A stretch of DNA of 64,000 nucleotides, taken from assembly GCA_016237705.1 (NCBI GenBank), contig CP066204.1, forward strand, positions 878,001 through 942,000, written 5' to 3'. This document shows positions 1 to 8,765 of this stretch, one piece after another. Numbering within the stretch: position 1 is the stretch's first letter; the number at the start of each line of letters is the position of its first letter. Position numbers and translations under genes: made by a program. The notes under the pieces were generated by a model. That model ran no database searches and was not told the origin of the DNA. It saw only the letters and a program-made list of their open reading frames with translations. This DNA comes from Aerococcaceae bacterium zg-252. GTDB lineage: Bacteria > Bacillota > Bacilli > Lactobacillales > Aerococcaceae.

Positions 1-1
1 A

Positions 2-688
2 TCGGGATACATCACGCTAAGTGCTCGTAAAGGTGCTAAATTAACGTATGAATTAGCAGACTTCCCTGCAGGTTATGAGATAGTAAAAGGTGAAGCCGTC
101 TCATATCAAACAACACGTACTTTTGAAGTAGGCGAACGTTTTGGTGAAACTTATAGAATCTCTCTTAGAAAGCTAGACACAACAACTCCCGCACCAGCTG
201 AAAACAAACCAGAAGTTAAACCTGAAGACAAACAAGATGTTCCTGATAACTCAAAAGAAGGAACTGTTGCTAAAGAAGTTGACAACAAAAAAGACGACAA
301 AAAAGAAGCTGAGAAATCAGATTCTGATGTTCGTAAAGAGTTATTAGCAACGATTGATGCATCTAAATTAAGCGACAAACAAAAAGAAGAATTAGCAGTT
401 GAAGTCTCAATGGCTGAAAAACGTGAAGATTTAGCAAAATTAGCGATGAAAGTTAAAGAAATGACACAAGTTTCAGAAACAACACAAATTTCAGAAACAA
501 CAGTAGCTCCAAAAGCTGACACTAAACAAGAAGAAACTAGAAAAGTGGAAGTTAAGAAAGAAGAAGCTAAACAAGCAGCTTTACCAAAAACAGGTGAAGC
601 AACTTCATTTGCTGCATTAGCATTGGCAGTATTATCTGTAGTTGCAGGTGCTTTATTAGTAGCTCCACGTTTCAAAAAACAAAAGTAA
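2..688 (+). CDS. C-terminal part of an LPKTG wall-anchored surface protein (5' end outside window)
   Basis: The frame is open from the left edge to TAA at 686-688, giving about 228 residues with no start in view. It begins with a presumably beta-rich segment (about residues 1-57), then a Lys/Glu-rich linker. The last 40 residues form a sortase sorting signal: LPKTG at 581-595, a hydrophobic stretch of about 20 residues, and the positive tail FKKQK. Such proteins are exported and covalently linked to peptidoglycan by sortase A. A strong terminator follows at 711-745. The ligand-binding part lies outside the window, so the specific function cannot be stated. An in-frame ATG at 410 is internal and should not be taken as the start. 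Confidence 0.9.
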   Translation, partial: SGYITLSARKGAKLTYELADFPAGYEIVKGEAVSYQTTRTFEVGERFGETYRISLRKLDTTTPAPAENKPEVKPEDKQDVPDNSKEGTVAKEVDNKKDDKKEAEKSDSDVRKELLATIDASKLSDKQKEELAVEVSMAEKREDLAKLAMKVKEMTQVSETTQISETTVAPKADTKQEETRKVEVKKEEAKQAALPKTGEATSFAALALAVLSVVAGALLVAPRFKKQK

Positions 689-710
689 TTGAATACAAAT
701 AAGTAAATTC

Positions 711-745
711 AAAAGTGCTGATAGTTTGACTATCAGTGCTTTTTT
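711..745 (+). terminator. Rho-independent terminator of the LPKTG gene
   Basis: A 12-bp stem (714-725 with 729-740, two G-U pairs, TTG loop) is followed by five T residues. An A-run precedes it. Confidence 0.85.
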
Positions 746-754
746 AGGATAATC

Positions 755-784
755 GTGCAATAGCGGACATCATTTCAGCTCTTA
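755..784 (+). repeat. Possible remnant of the ~110-bp structured intergenic element
   Basis: The string GGACATCATTTCAGCTC closely matches the right arm of the repeat family seen at 22407, 54518 and 61051 (GGAYGTCATTTCAGCTC). A short GTGCAATAG precedes it and resembles the element start. The interior is deleted. Support is this short match only. Confidence 0.4.
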
Positions 785-792
785 CCTAAATA

Positions 793-830
793 CCAAAAAT
801 GAGTGATGTATCTCAATCACTCATTTTTGG
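793..830. terminator. Bidirectional terminator between convergent genes
   Basis: A perfect 14-bp inverted repeat, CCAAAAATGAGTGA (793-806) with its complement at 817-830, has a 10-nt loop. It sits just beyond the stop codon of the minus-strand DUF1189 gene, giving an A/T-flanked hairpin in both directions. Confidence 0.75.
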
Positions 831-838
831 CTATCACA

Positions 839-1861
839 TTATTCATTTTCTTCATCATTCTCTGAATCCATATTTTTTAAATGTTCCAGTATCTTTTTCT
901 CTGCATCATTTAATGCGTCTAATTCGTGTCTGCTTGGGTTAGCATGATTCATGTCTTTTTTAATGTCATCATCTGTTAAGTAATCTAACTCTGAAAATTC
1001 TTGTGCGAATTCGTCAAAATTCGCTGATTCATTTTTAGACATTTCCATTAACAAGGCTTTTACATAGTCTGTATGTCGGTGCATCATATAATAGAGTAAA
1101 CCGATAAAGGTAGTGGCAAGTAAGAAGAAACTTCCGATAAAGCCAGGAATAATAAATTTTGCGAGTTCAATAATGATTAATGGTAAAAAGCTAATCGCAA
1201 TAGCCAATTTTAGCCGTTGTTTAAATTTAAAAGGACTGGTTAAATTGCGATTGATAGAACTTGCTAAAATTGCAAGCACGAACATCTCTAACCAATAAAC
1301 AAAGAAAGCAATCACTAAATACGTTAACCATTGTGTAATCATCACTGTAGTGGTACGTGTGGTTAAAAGGGTTAGATAGTCAAGGAGTAATTGTTTACTC
1401 AAGAAACCAGTTGCATGATTGCCTAGACGGTATAAATTACTGCCGACAGATGCAATGGTTTGGTCTTTAAACATATACAGACTGATAAAAATAGAAGTGT
1501 CAATCATCTCATTTTTTGCTTTATCAATTGGCACTTTATTAAGCGTTCCGTCACTTTCCACACTGTCATCAATAACTAATTGAAAGGTTTTCGATTGATA
1601 GTAGAGTGGTTTTTCATCAGTCGCTAATTTTAGTTTGCCTTGTTCATAGGTATAATTTGGCACATATTTTGCTGCATCACTAATATTATTTGCAATCTCT
1701 TGGAAAGCAGGCTGTCCAAGTATCGTCATTGTAATGGATAAGAATAAGATAGCAGCAAGTGCGATTTGCCATATTTGCTTAAATTTTACTGCGACAATTT
1801 GAATAAATAGACGTGGCTCCCGATAGGCTTTATATAAAAATTTAAAAATATTTTTCATTGG
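839..1861 (-). CDS. DUF1189 family integral membrane protein
   Basis: A 340-residue membrane protein. A first membrane segment lies near residues 30-50, followed by an extracytoplasmic region of about 110 residues, then several more hydrophobic segments (about residues 165-255) and an acidic cytoplasmic tail (many Asp/Glu, no Cys). This layout and the start MKNIFKFLYKAYREP fit the DUF1189 family, whose biochemical role is not established; some annotations call it a maltodextrin-utilisation protein without strong evidence. The ATG at 1861 is chosen because GAGG lies 6 nt upstream; an ATG three codons earlier (1870) overlaps the preceding stop and has no spaced RBS. It is the second gene of a minus-strand pair with the YfhO-type gene, 8 nt apart, so the two are probably co-translated and act together in envelope biology (inference). 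Confidence 0.8.
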   Translation of the reverse strand, partial: PMKNIFKFLYKAYREPRLFIQIVAVKFKQIWQIALAAILFLSITMTILGQPAFQEIANNISDAAKYVPNYTYEQGKLKLATDEKPLYYQSKTFQLVIDDSVESDGTLNKVPIDKAKNEMIDTSIFISLYMFKDQTIASVGSNLYRLGNHATGFLSKQLLLDYLTLLTTRTTTVMITQWLTYLVIAFFVYWLEMFVLAILASSINRNLTSPFKFKQRLKLAIAISFLPLIIIELAKFIIPGFIGSFFLLATTFIGLLYYMMHRHTDYVKALLMEMSKNESANFDEFAQEFSELDYLTDDDIKKDMNHANPSRHELDALNDAEKKILEHLKNMDSENDEENE

Positions 1862-1869
1862 ATACCTCA

Positions 1870-4524
1870 TTAATTTTTAGTTTTCACTTTTAATCGTCGA
1901 GTGTTCAAGATGATGAATCCGACGATTCCAAACATACTTAACATAGTACCATAATATATGGATTTTGGGAAATAATGCATCGTAATTTGATGACTTCCTT
2001 TTGAAACAGGAATTGCCATTAAGGTATCGTTTAGTACTGGAATAGGTTTAACTTTCTGATTATCTATTTGGATAGACCAATTTTTATCATAAGGAATGGT
2101 CATCAATAAGTAACTATTTTCCAGTTCAGTTGTGATGTTCCCAGTCAACTGTTGGTGATTGAATGATGTTACTTCAAAACGATGTGCTGCTTTTTTCTGC
2201 ATCATTGTTTCATAGCGTGGTAGGTCAAATTCATATAATTTAAGCTGATTCATTTGTAATTTTGCCGTTTGTAAAATAACTGCTAGTTGATGATTCGTTA
2301 AGGCTTGATTATCTGCAATGCTGACTAATTGACGCTGACGAAATGGTGATGCGAATACAAATTCTTCACCATTTAATTCCATACGAACTTTTTTATCATT
2401 TATCTGACTAGGAAGGGATAGATAATAAGGATTATCTGTATCGGTTTTAAAGGAGTAAGTCAGTGACCCTTTATCAAATTGTAAAACGTCTTTAATTAAG
2501 GAATTGAAATGGTAGAAATCACCTGTTTCGATTTTTGTTAGTTCAATATCTTGTAATATCGGTTCGGATAATGCTTGTTCTGTATAATATGGTTTGTTGT
2601 TGCGGTTGAAATCAATCAATCGCAAGAGTAATTCTTGATTTTCAATCGGTTTATTTTGTTCAAATTGCGTCGTCGGTAATGCAATGTCTGGCGACACTTC
2701 AATCATCAGTCCGAATCGGTCTGGATTTTGGTAGATTGTAAAATATTGGTTGTCAGCTTGCTTGTTATTTCGTGCAATATCAAAAGCTCGTGAGATTGGT
2801 TTAAGATGATAATACTTTTCATCGTCAATTCGTTTCGGTTCAAGCAAATATTTTACTGAGAAGAAATCATCTAAAAATAGAGTGCCATTACCATATAAGA
2901 CTGATGCTTGCGTATCGGGCAGTCCTAAATATCCAAATAATTGGGCAGTAGTAGATTCCAAAGTGGAACTAAAATTATCCAAGCCATTATAGTGAGCGAA
3001 TAAAGGCTCATTTTTAGTACGAGCTGCATTTTTTTGAATGCGATAAAAATCAGAATCATTGTCAGTGATTGCTTGAATGGTATCCGTCATAACAGTTGTG
3101 TAATTTTGATAACGCTCAAAGGGAACATAGTTCAACTGCTTTAAAATGGAATAACTATTGATACTCACATCTAATGTGACAAATAGCAATGCGATAACCG
3201 ATAATAGACGGTGTTGTTTGAGCTTGAATTGTAGTAGGATTATCCAAATAATACCTAAGAATAAAGTTAGCAAAATCATTTGTTGCGATAAATAAGGATA
3301 AAATTTGATTCGCACTAAATAATAGATGCAAAAGACTGAAAAACTACTCATCATGATAAATGTGGCAGGCAATGATAATTTGTGTCGCAGTTTACTAAAG
3401 GCATTCATCGCTAGTTCGATGCTAAAAAACGTAGTCAAAAATGAAAAGCGGAATGGATACCATACAGGGTCTTGTCCACCATGCCAAATTTTTGACAGTA
3501 ATTCATACATAAAAGATAAAAGAAATACGCTCAGAATGAATAGAGCTACCAGTTTTTCTTGCCAGCGAATGTGGCGATTAATAAAGTAGAGTATCACGAG
3601 TAATACGACTAGTGTACCAGCATATAGATGTGGTGACCCTTTTTTTATTTCTTCAAATACAAAACTTCCGATAAACAATTTTGAAAGAATTTGTTTCGGT
3701 AAATACCGTATCGCTGAAGTTATGGCGATTGAAGTGCCATTGACTTTGCTGGCTAAGAGTGATGTGATAGCAGGGTATAAGATAATACCACTGATTAAAG
3801 TACCTACAATTGATGCAATTATAAATCGAGTATAATCGTGGATTGCTTTTTTAAAGGTCAACTCGTTTTGTTCAATAATCAGATAAATTGCATAAAAGGC
3901 TAAGAAAATCGCAATCATAAATCCAATATAATAGTTGCTGATGAATGTTAGTGCAAGCAATAAAATATAAGCGTTGCGACGATTCATTGTGATGAGTTTT
4001 TGTAAAGCAAGGGCGATAAGTGGCAGTAAAATCAAACCGTCTAGCCACATAATATTTAGCCAATAGGTCACTGTATAACTCATAAAAGTATAGGATAGAC
4101 TAAAAGCAATAGCGAATGGTGTATCCAAGCGATATTTTTGTCGTGAAAAATAGAGAAATGACCATGTCATTGCTAATAATTTGGTATAGGTTAAGACGGA
4201 CATGGCGAATGCAAATTGATTTTGTTTAAAGTATAGTAGGACGAGATTAAAAGGGCTGAGTAAATAATACGTCCATAATCCCACCATTTCGCCACCAATG
4301 CCTTTTTGAAAACTATAAAGGAATTGTTCAGGGTGATGTAGTAAGGTATCACGATAATAACTAAAAAAATCAATATATTGTTGCCCTAAATCAATTGTTA
4401 ATAGCGTATTAGAGCCAAATGGAATCCAATGCAATAGATAACTGATAAAAAGAAACAGCAATGAAAAAATAATGCTACAAGCAAAATAAGGTAGCAAATG
4501 TTTTAAGTGGAATTTTGATGTCAT
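1870..4524 (-). CDS. YfhO family multi-membrane-spanning GT-C-like protein
   Basis: An 884-residue protein with about 12-13 hydrophobic segments in the first 450 residues, a large extracytoplasmic domain (about 470-850) and a final membrane helix. The early motif FGSNTLLTIDLGQQYIDFF matches FGTKTLMSIDFGQQYISLY in the second YfhO protein at 39497-42373, so the two are paralogues. Characterised YfhO proteins transfer a sugar from an undecaprenyl carrier onto lipoteichoic acid outside the membrane; that role here is inferred from family. This copy has no GtrB or GtrA neighbour and is paired with DUF1189. The ATG at 4524 is chosen because GGAGG lies just upstream; an upstream in-frame start at 4581 would add 19 unconserved residues. 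The acceptor polymer is unknown. Confidence 0.85.
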   Translation of the reverse strand: MTSKFHLKHLLPYFACSIIFSLLFLFISYLLHWIPFGSNTLLTIDLGQQYIDFFSYYRDTLLHHPEQFLYSFQKGIGGEMVGLWTYYLLSPFNLVLLYFKQNQFAFAMSVLTYTKLLAMTWSFLYFSRQKYRLDTPFAIAFSLSYTFMSYTVTYWLNIMWLDGLILLPLIALALQKLITMNRRNAYILLLALTFISNYYIGFMIAIFLAFYAIYLIIEQNELTFKKAIHDYTRFIIASIVGTLISGIILYPAITSLLASKVNGTSIAITSAIRYLPKQILSKLFIGSFVFEEIKKGSPHLYAGTLVVLLVILYFINRHIRWQEKLVALFILSVFLLSFMYELLSKIWHGGQDPVWYPFRFSFLTTFFSIELAMNAFSKLRHKLSLPATFIMMSSFSVFCIYYLVRIKFYPYLSQQMILLTLFLGIIWIILLQFKLKQHRLLSVIALLFVTLDVSINSYSILKQLNYVPFERYQNYTTVMTDTIQAITDNDSDFYRIQKNAARTKNEPLFAHYNGLDNFSSTLESTTAQLFGYLGLPDTQASVLYGNGTLFLDDFFSVKYLLEPKRIDDEKYYHLKPISRAFDIARNNKQADNQYFTIYQNPDRFGLMIEVSPDIALPTTQFEQNKPIENQELLLRLIDFNRNNKPYYTEQALSEPILQDIELTKIETGDFYHFNSLIKDVLQFDKGSLTYSFKTDTDNPYYLSLPSQINDKKVRMELNGEEFVFASPFRQRQLVSIADNQALTNHQLAVILQTAKLQMNQLKLYEFDLPRYETMMQKKAAHRFEVTSFNHQQLTGNITTELENSYLLMTIPYDKNWSIQIDNQKVKPIPVLNDTLMAIPVSKGSHQITMHYFPKSIYYGTMLSMFGIVGFIILNTRRLKVKTKN

Positions 4525-4664
4525 AATGCCTCCATTGTAGAGCTGAAAATAATCAGCAACTAATCGTGTCAATCTGTCCATATTATATCAAATCTTATCT
4601 ATTAAGCAATTTTAACTAAGGATGACATAAATTACTGTAATAGAATTGTGAGATGAAATATGTT

Positions 4665-4692
4665 TTTACCTGTAGGCAACTTATGGTATAAT
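4665..4692 (+). promoter_or_regulatory. Extended -10 promoter of the PBP gene
   Basis: TTTACC (4665-4670), a 16-nt spacer, then TATAAT (4687-4692) preceded by TGG, an extended -10. It lies 37 nt before the PBP start codon. Confidence 0.75.
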
Positions 4693-4728
4693 CTTAAATA
4701 GTAAATCAATGTAGAATAGAGTGACAAC

Positions 4729-6828
4729 ATGGCTAAATATAAATTGAAAAAAAATAAAAATAAATCTCATATTCCGAGACGCTTAAATTTATTGTTCGTA
4801 ATTTCGTTCTTATGTTTTGTTTCCTTATTTATTCGCTTAGGATACTTACAACTTTATCGCAGTGAAACCTTTTTAAATATGGTGCAGCGAACGGATTCGA
4901 CGGTAACAACAGGTTCTGTGCCTCGTGGAATGATTTATGATAGCCAAGGACGTGTTTTAGTTGGCAATCATCCAGAAATGGCGATTTTATATACACGAGA
5001 CCGAGATTCACGTGTATCACCGAAAGATATTATTGATGTTGCTCGTAAATTAGCCTCTCTAATTGAGATTCCTACACAAAATTTAACTGAACGTGATTTA
5101 AAAGATTATTTTATTGTGACGAATGAATCACTAGTCAATAGTCGATTAACACGTGAACAGAAACAATTAAGTGGTGCAGAAGTTTATAAAGTTCAATTGG
5201 ACGCTGTGACGAGTGATGATTTAGTGTTTAGTGAAGGTGAAAAGAAAGTCATTGCTTTGTTTAAAAATATGAACAGTGCCTATGCCTTATCAACCGTTAC
5301 TGTAAAAAATCAAAACGTAACTCAAGAAGAAATTGCTCGTGTCAGTGAACAATTAGGGTCATTACCAGGTATTTCGATTGGGACAGATTGGCAACGGACG
5401 TATCCTCAAAATGAATTATTACGTTCAATTTTAGGGCAAGTATCCACTGAACAACGTGGTCTTCCAAGTGAAACAGCAGCAGAATTACTAGCAAAAGGTT
5501 ATGCACTGAATGATCGTGTCGGTATCAGTTATTTAGAAAAGCAATATGAAGATGTCTTACGTGGTTCCAAGTCAATTTCTCGTATTGTCACTGACGCATC
5601 GGATGATATTTTATCGAAACAAAAAGTATTTGAGGGAGCTAAAGGGAATAACTTAGTGCTTTCAGTGGATGCAGCTTTTAATGAGAAATTAGATCAAATT
5701 GCAGAAAATGCTTTGCGTAATATGCAAGATCAAGGTTTGAATGACCGTATTTATATCGTTGCGATGAACCCAAATACTGGGGATATTTTAGGGATTACTG
5801 GTAAACGATTTGAATACGATAAAAATAAAGATGCTTACACTGGTGAAATTATTGACGACACTTTAGGTGCTATTAATACAAGTTATGGTATGGGGTCATC
5901 TGTAAAACCAGCCATGGTATCAATGGGGTATTTAACAGGGGTTATTTCGACTACTAATAATGTGATTACCGATGAGCCGATGAAATTCCAAGCATCTCAA
6001 GAAAAATCATCAGTATTTAACCGAACAGGTAAAGTTGACATTAGTGATATTGAAGCCCTTGAAAAATCATCAAACATTTATATGATTAAAATGGCGATGA
6101 TGATGGGGGGACAAACCGAATGGGAGCAAAATGGTCAATTAACCATTGCTAATAATACAATTGATAAAATGCGTAATTATTTTGCTGAATTTGGTCTAGG
6201 AACGAATACAGGAATTGATTTACCGAATGAATCAACAGGATATAGTCCAGAAGATTCACAATTAGTATCAGCCTTAGACTTATCATACGGTCAGTTTGAC
6301 TTATATACGCCGCTACAAATGGCACAATATGTATCAACGATTGCGAATGGTGGTGTACGTTATGCTCCACGTTTGGTTAAAGAGATTCGTAATACAGATG
6401 CAAATGGTGAGTTAGGCGGTGTCATCACATCAATTGCTCCTAAAATAATGAATGTGGTTCAATTGCAACCCGAGCAAATGGCACGTATTCATCAAGGTAT
6501 GTATCAAGTATCCCATTCACAAACGGGTACAGCTCGCTATTTATTCTTGAATTACCCAATTAAAGTTGGTTCTAAGACAGGGACAACCGAAGCATTTTAT
6601 TCTGGTCCGATTCAATATGCACAAAACCAACCGGTAACGAATGCGACTTACATTGGTTTTGCTCCTTATGACAAACCAGAAATTGCTATTTCAGTTATTG
6701 TACCGTATTTATTAGAAAATGCATCTGGACGTCAAAGTACAACTGTTGCACACGAAGTAATGAATGCTTATTTTGAAACGCAATCTGAAACAAAAGATAT
6801 TATTGCAAAATATAAAGCTGGGAATTAG
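4729..6828 (+). CDS. pbp2B: Class B penicillin-binding protein (PBP2B-type D,D-transpeptidase)
   Basis: A 699-residue peptidoglycan transpeptidase. A short basic cytoplasmic N-terminus is followed by one membrane anchor (about residues 19-41), a PBP dimerisation domain (from about 55 to 320) and the transpeptidase domain. The three active-site motifs are in order: SSVK with the nucleophile at S390/K393 context (SSVK 390-393), SSN at 447-449 and KTG at 616-618. The dimerisation domain carries the family motif PRGMIYDSQG. It has no PASTA domain, unlike PBP2x, and the length suits PBP2B/PenA of lactic acid bacteria, which acts in septal or peripheral wall synthesis. It is monocistronic, with its own promoter and a long terminator hairpin. 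I see nothing that marks beta-lactam resistance, but that cannot be judged without an alignment. Confidence 0.92.
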   Translation: MAKYKLKKNKNKSHIPRRLNLLFVISFLCFVSLFIRLGYLQLYRSETFLNMVQRTDSTVTTGSVPRGMIYDSQGRVLVGNHPEMAILYTRDRDSRVSPKDIIDVARKLASLIEIPTQNLTERDLKDYFIVTNESLVNSRLTREQKQLSGAEVYKVQLDAVTSDDLVFSEGEKKVIALFKNMNSAYALSTVTVKNQNVTQEEIARVSEQLGSLPGISIGTDWQRTYPQNELLRSILGQVSTEQRGLPSETAAELLAKGYALNDRVGISYLEKQYEDVLRGSKSISRIVTDASDDILSKQKVFEGAKGNNLVLSVDAAFNEKLDQIAENALRNMQDQGLNDRIYIVAMNPNTGDILGITGKRFEYDKNKDAYTGEIIDDTLGAINTSYGMGSSVKPAMVSMGYLTGVISTTNNVITDEPMKFQASQEKSSVFNRTGKVDISDIEALEKSSNIYMIKMAMMMGGQTEWEQNGQLTIANNTIDKMRNYFAEFGLGTNTGIDLPNESTGYSPEDSQLVSALDLSYGQFDLYTPLQMAQYVSTIANGGVRYAPRLVKEIRNTDANGELGGVITSIAPKIMNVVQLQPEQMARIHQGMYQVSHSQTGTARYLFLNYPIKVGSKTGTTEAFYSGPIQYAQNQPVTNATYIGFAPYDKPEIAISVIVPYLLENASGRQSTTVAHEVMNAYFETQSETKDIIAKYKAGN

Positions 6829-6863
6829 TTTGCTATTTTGTAGTAGTTGATAAAAAGGTGACT

Positions 6864-6912
6864 AAACTTGTTATATTGACTGTAAGTATACGGTCAGTAT
6901 GACAAGTTTTTG
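6864..6912 (+). terminator. Terminator hairpin downstream of the PBP gene
   Basis: A 20-bp stem (6864-6883 with 6890-6909) with three G-U pairs and a 6-nt loop. The T-tract is short (TTTTTG). Confidence 0.65.
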
Positions 6913-6946
6913 CTTTATAAGGGCGTATACAACTTAACTAGAATTT

Positions 6947-6958
6947 GTTACCGGTAAC
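6947..6958. promoter_or_regulatory. Palindromic operator candidate (LacI-type)
   Basis: GTTACCGGTAAC is a perfect 12-bp palindrome with a central CG, the form bound by LacI/MalR-type sugar repressors. It lies 74 nt before the glycosidase gene. The regulator is not in the window. Confidence 0.5.
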
Positions 6959-6961
6959 GTG

Positions 6962-6976
6962 TTGAAAACGATTGTA
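6962..6976. promoter_or_regulatory. Candidate catabolite-responsive element (cre)
   Basis: TTGAAAACGATTGTA matches the CcpA consensus WTGNAANCGNWNNCW at 14 of 15 positions. It lies 4 nt downstream of the palindromic operator, consistent with carbon catabolite control of the GH13 gene. Confidence 0.55.
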
Positions 6977-7031
6977 TTAGGTGTGATATTGCTATAAAGT
7001 AATATTAGTACAATTAGAAAGGACAGTGTTT

Positions 7032-8312
7032 ATGTCAATTCAACCGAATCAAGTTATTTATAGTATTTTTGTTCGTAATTTTTCACCAGAAGGAACTTTT
7101 CGTGGTGTAATTCCACAATTGCCTCGTATTAAAGAATTAGGGGTAGATATTATTTGGCTATTGCCAATTCACCCATTAGGCGAAGAAAATCGTAAAGGAA
7201 AAGCTGGCTCTCCTTATGCGAATAAAGATTATCGTGGCATCAACCCTGAATATGGGACATTGGAAGATTTTAAGGCATTGTGTCAAGCGATACATGATAA
7301 TGGCATGAAAGTGATGATTGACGTTGTTTACAATCATACTTCACCGGATTCTGTATTAGTTCAAGAACATCCTGAATGGTTCTTCTATCGTCCAGACGGC
7401 AAGCGTGGTAATCAAGTAGGCGATTGGACGGATATTGTCGATTTAGATTATAAAAATAAAGCATTATGGGATTATCAAATTGAATCGCTTACTTATTGGG
7501 CACAATTTGTGGACGGATTCCGCTGTGATGTTGCACCATTAGTACCTATTGAGTTTTGGAAAGAAGCACGAAAAGCTGTCGCAAAAGTGAAAGAAGAATT
7601 TATTTGGTTATCAGAAAGTGTTGAGTTTAGCTTTATCAAATTATTGCGTCAAGCCGGTGGTACTGCCCATTCTGATTGTGAAATGTATCAAGCATTTGAT
7701 GTGCTATATGATTATGATGTTCACTATTTATTCCATGGCTATCTACGTGGTAAAAATACATTGAGCGAGTACATCAATCGCTTGAATTTACAAGAAGTTA
7801 TTTATCCAAAACATTATATTAAAGCACGTCATCTTGAAAATCATGATAACCCACGTGCGAAGTTTTTAATTCCTGAAGAACAAAACTTATTACAATGGAC
7901 AGCTTTTCAATATTTTGAAAAAGGCTTTGTATTACTTTACAATGGTCAAGAAGTGCAAGAGTCAACTGAACAGACATTATTTGATGTAGACCCAGTTAAC
8001 TGGCAGGCAGGGCGTGATATTTCAGCTGAAATTCGTCGTTTACATGATATTAAAAAACAATACATTCCAGTAAATTCGTCTGCACGTTACGAATTGACAG
8101 CGTACGATGAATTCGATGCCGTTGTGATAGAACATGAAAGCCATGAAACATTATTTGTAGCAGTATGTTCATTTAAAGGCAAAGAAGGACAAGTGAAAGT
8201 ACCACTAACTGACGGACAATATACTGACTTGGTAAGTGGCGATACCATTGAAGTGGTTAATGGACAAGTGGCATTAGTTGACCACGCTTTAGCAGTTTCA
8301 GTAGAGAAATAA
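7032..8312 (+). CDS. GH13 family alpha-glycosidase (alpha-amylase superfamily)
   Basis: A 426-residue cytoplasmic glycoside hydrolase; no signal peptide. The four conserved GH13 regions are present: DVVYNH at 97-102, GFRCD with the predicted nucleophile D166, the acid/base E195 in WLSESVE, and ENHD with D272. It lacks the extra N-terminal domain of neopullulanases and has only a short C-terminal beta domain, so it is a compact (beta/alpha)8 enzyme acting on short alpha-glucosides or maltodextrins imported into the cell (inference; substrate not readable). The ATG at 7032 has AGGA 8 nt upstream; a GTG at 7026 is too close to that RBS. It is a single gene between a cre-like/palindromic control region and a terminator hairpin. 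Confidence 0.85.
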   Translation: MSIQPNQVIYSIFVRNFSPEGTFRGVIPQLPRIKELGVDIIWLLPIHPLGEENRKGKAGSPYANKDYRGINPEYGTLEDFKALCQAIHDNGMKVMIDVVYNHTSPDSVLVQEHPEWFFYRPDGKRGNQVGDWTDIVDLDYKNKALWDYQIESLTYWAQFVDGFRCDVAPLVPIEFWKEARKAVAKVKEEFIWLSESVEFSFIKLLRQAGGTAHSDCEMYQAFDVLYDYDVHYLFHGYLRGKNTLSEYINRLNLQEVIYPKHYIKARHLENHDNPRAKFLIPEEQNLLQWTAFQYFEKGFVLLYNGQEVQESTEQTLFDVDPVNWQAGRDISAEIRRLHDIKKQYIPVNSSARYELTAYDEFDAVVIEHESHETLFVAVCSFKGKEGQVKVPLTDGQYTDLVSGDTIEVVNGQVALVDHALAVSVEK

Positions 8313-8320
8313 GGATTATT

Positions 8321-8368
8321 GCACCAATACTTATGGTTGATAGAATCATAGGTGTCGGTGTGTTTTTA
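8321..8368 (+). terminator. Terminator of the GH13 gene
   Basis: A 17-bp stem (8321-8337 with 8345-8361) with one mismatch and several G-U pairs, followed by TTTTT. Confidence 0.7.
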
Positions 8369-8392
8369 TTTCTGTGGGTCAATTGTTATGGA

Positions 8393-8421
8393 TAGAAAAA
8401 AATCACCTAGTGGGTTATAAT
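8393..8421 (+). promoter_or_regulatory. Possible promoter of the toxin mRNA
   Basis: TATAAT at 8416-8421 with a weak -35 TAGAAA at 8393-8398 (17-nt spacer). It would start a transcript near 8428, before the folded leader at 8461-8509. Confidence 0.45.
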
Positions 8422-8509
8422 TAAAGTGTAGAAAAGTAGTGGGGTGTTCTAAGTTATATTAGGCATCACAAAAGACGGTGGCTCCTTAATCTGAAAGGTG
8501 GTGATGCCT

Positions 8510-8566
8510 ATGGGCAACACATCAAAATCTGACAGAAAGGAGGAGCATTTTTTTGACAGCTTTTGA
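8510..8566 (+). CDS. Short leader ORF overlapping the toxin start (putative)
   Basis: An 18-codon frame beginning ATGGGC, preceded by AAAGGTGG and by another in-frame ATG at 8504. Its stop (TGA 8564-8566) lies 14 nt inside the toxin coding sequence, so translation of the leader could be coupled to the toxin. The start region is the right arm of a 9-bp inverted repeat (AGGCATCAC 8461-8469 with GTGATGCCT 8501-8509), which would hide it. Whether the peptide is made is unknown. Confidence 0.35.
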   Translation: MGNTSKSDRKEEHFFDSF

Positions 8567-8657
8567 AGTGGTAGAAGTTCTATTGATGTTTGGTAGTTTT
8601 ATTATCAACTTGATAGGCTTGTGCTATAAAATCTTCAAAGATAATGCAAAAAAATAA
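8553..8657 (+). CDS. Type I toxin, BsrG/TxpA-like (holin-like toxin) hydrophobic peptide
   Basis: A 34-residue peptide starting with TTG at 8553 behind a very strong RBS (AAAGGAGG, 8536-8543). It has a short N-terminus (MTAFEVVEV), a single hydrophobic segment (about residues 9-25, LLMFGSFIINLIGL) and a lysine-rich end. This is the pattern of the BsrG/BsrE/TxpA putative holin-like toxin family, whose overexpressed members damage the membrane. A convergent antisense RNA overlaps its 3' end and shares a bidirectional terminator, as in bsrG/SR4 and txpA/RatA. Toxicity here is inferred from family and locus layout, not shown. It is too short for routine ORF calling. Confidence 0.75.
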   Translation: MTAFEVVEVLLMFGSFIINLIGLCYKIFKDNAKK

Positions 8658-8691
8658 CCGTCTTACTTTTGGCGAGTAACGGTTATTTTTT
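8649..8691. terminator. Bidirectional terminator shared by toxin mRNA and antitoxin RNA
   Basis: A perfect 13-bp inverted repeat, AAAAAATAACCGT (8649-8661) with its complement at 8679-8691, gives a U-tract on either strand. Confidence 0.8.
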
Positions 8692-8759
8692 ATAACTAAA
8701 ATGAGCCACCGTCTTAAACGGTTCTACAAAGGGGTTGAGTTGACGCTCAACTCCTTTAT
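8649..8759 (-). ncRNA. Antisense antitoxin RNA (type I) convergent with the toxin
   Basis: On the minus strand, TTGAAA (8788-8793), a 16-nt spacer and TATAAT (8766-8771, with TGG before it) form a strong extended -10 promoter. Transcription would begin near 8759 and end at the A/T-flanked hairpin 8649-8661/8679-8691, giving an RNA of about 105 nt that overlaps the last codon and terminator of the toxin mRNA. A second internal hairpin (GAGTTGAGCG/CGCTCAACTC-like, about 8734-8755) supports a structured RNA. Ends are predicted, not mapped. Confidence 0.7.
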
Positions 8760-8765
8760 ATTGTT

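Noticed and set aside
8553-8657. Phage holin
   Set aside because: Length, antisense RNA and shared terminator fit a type I toxin; no phage genes are nearby.
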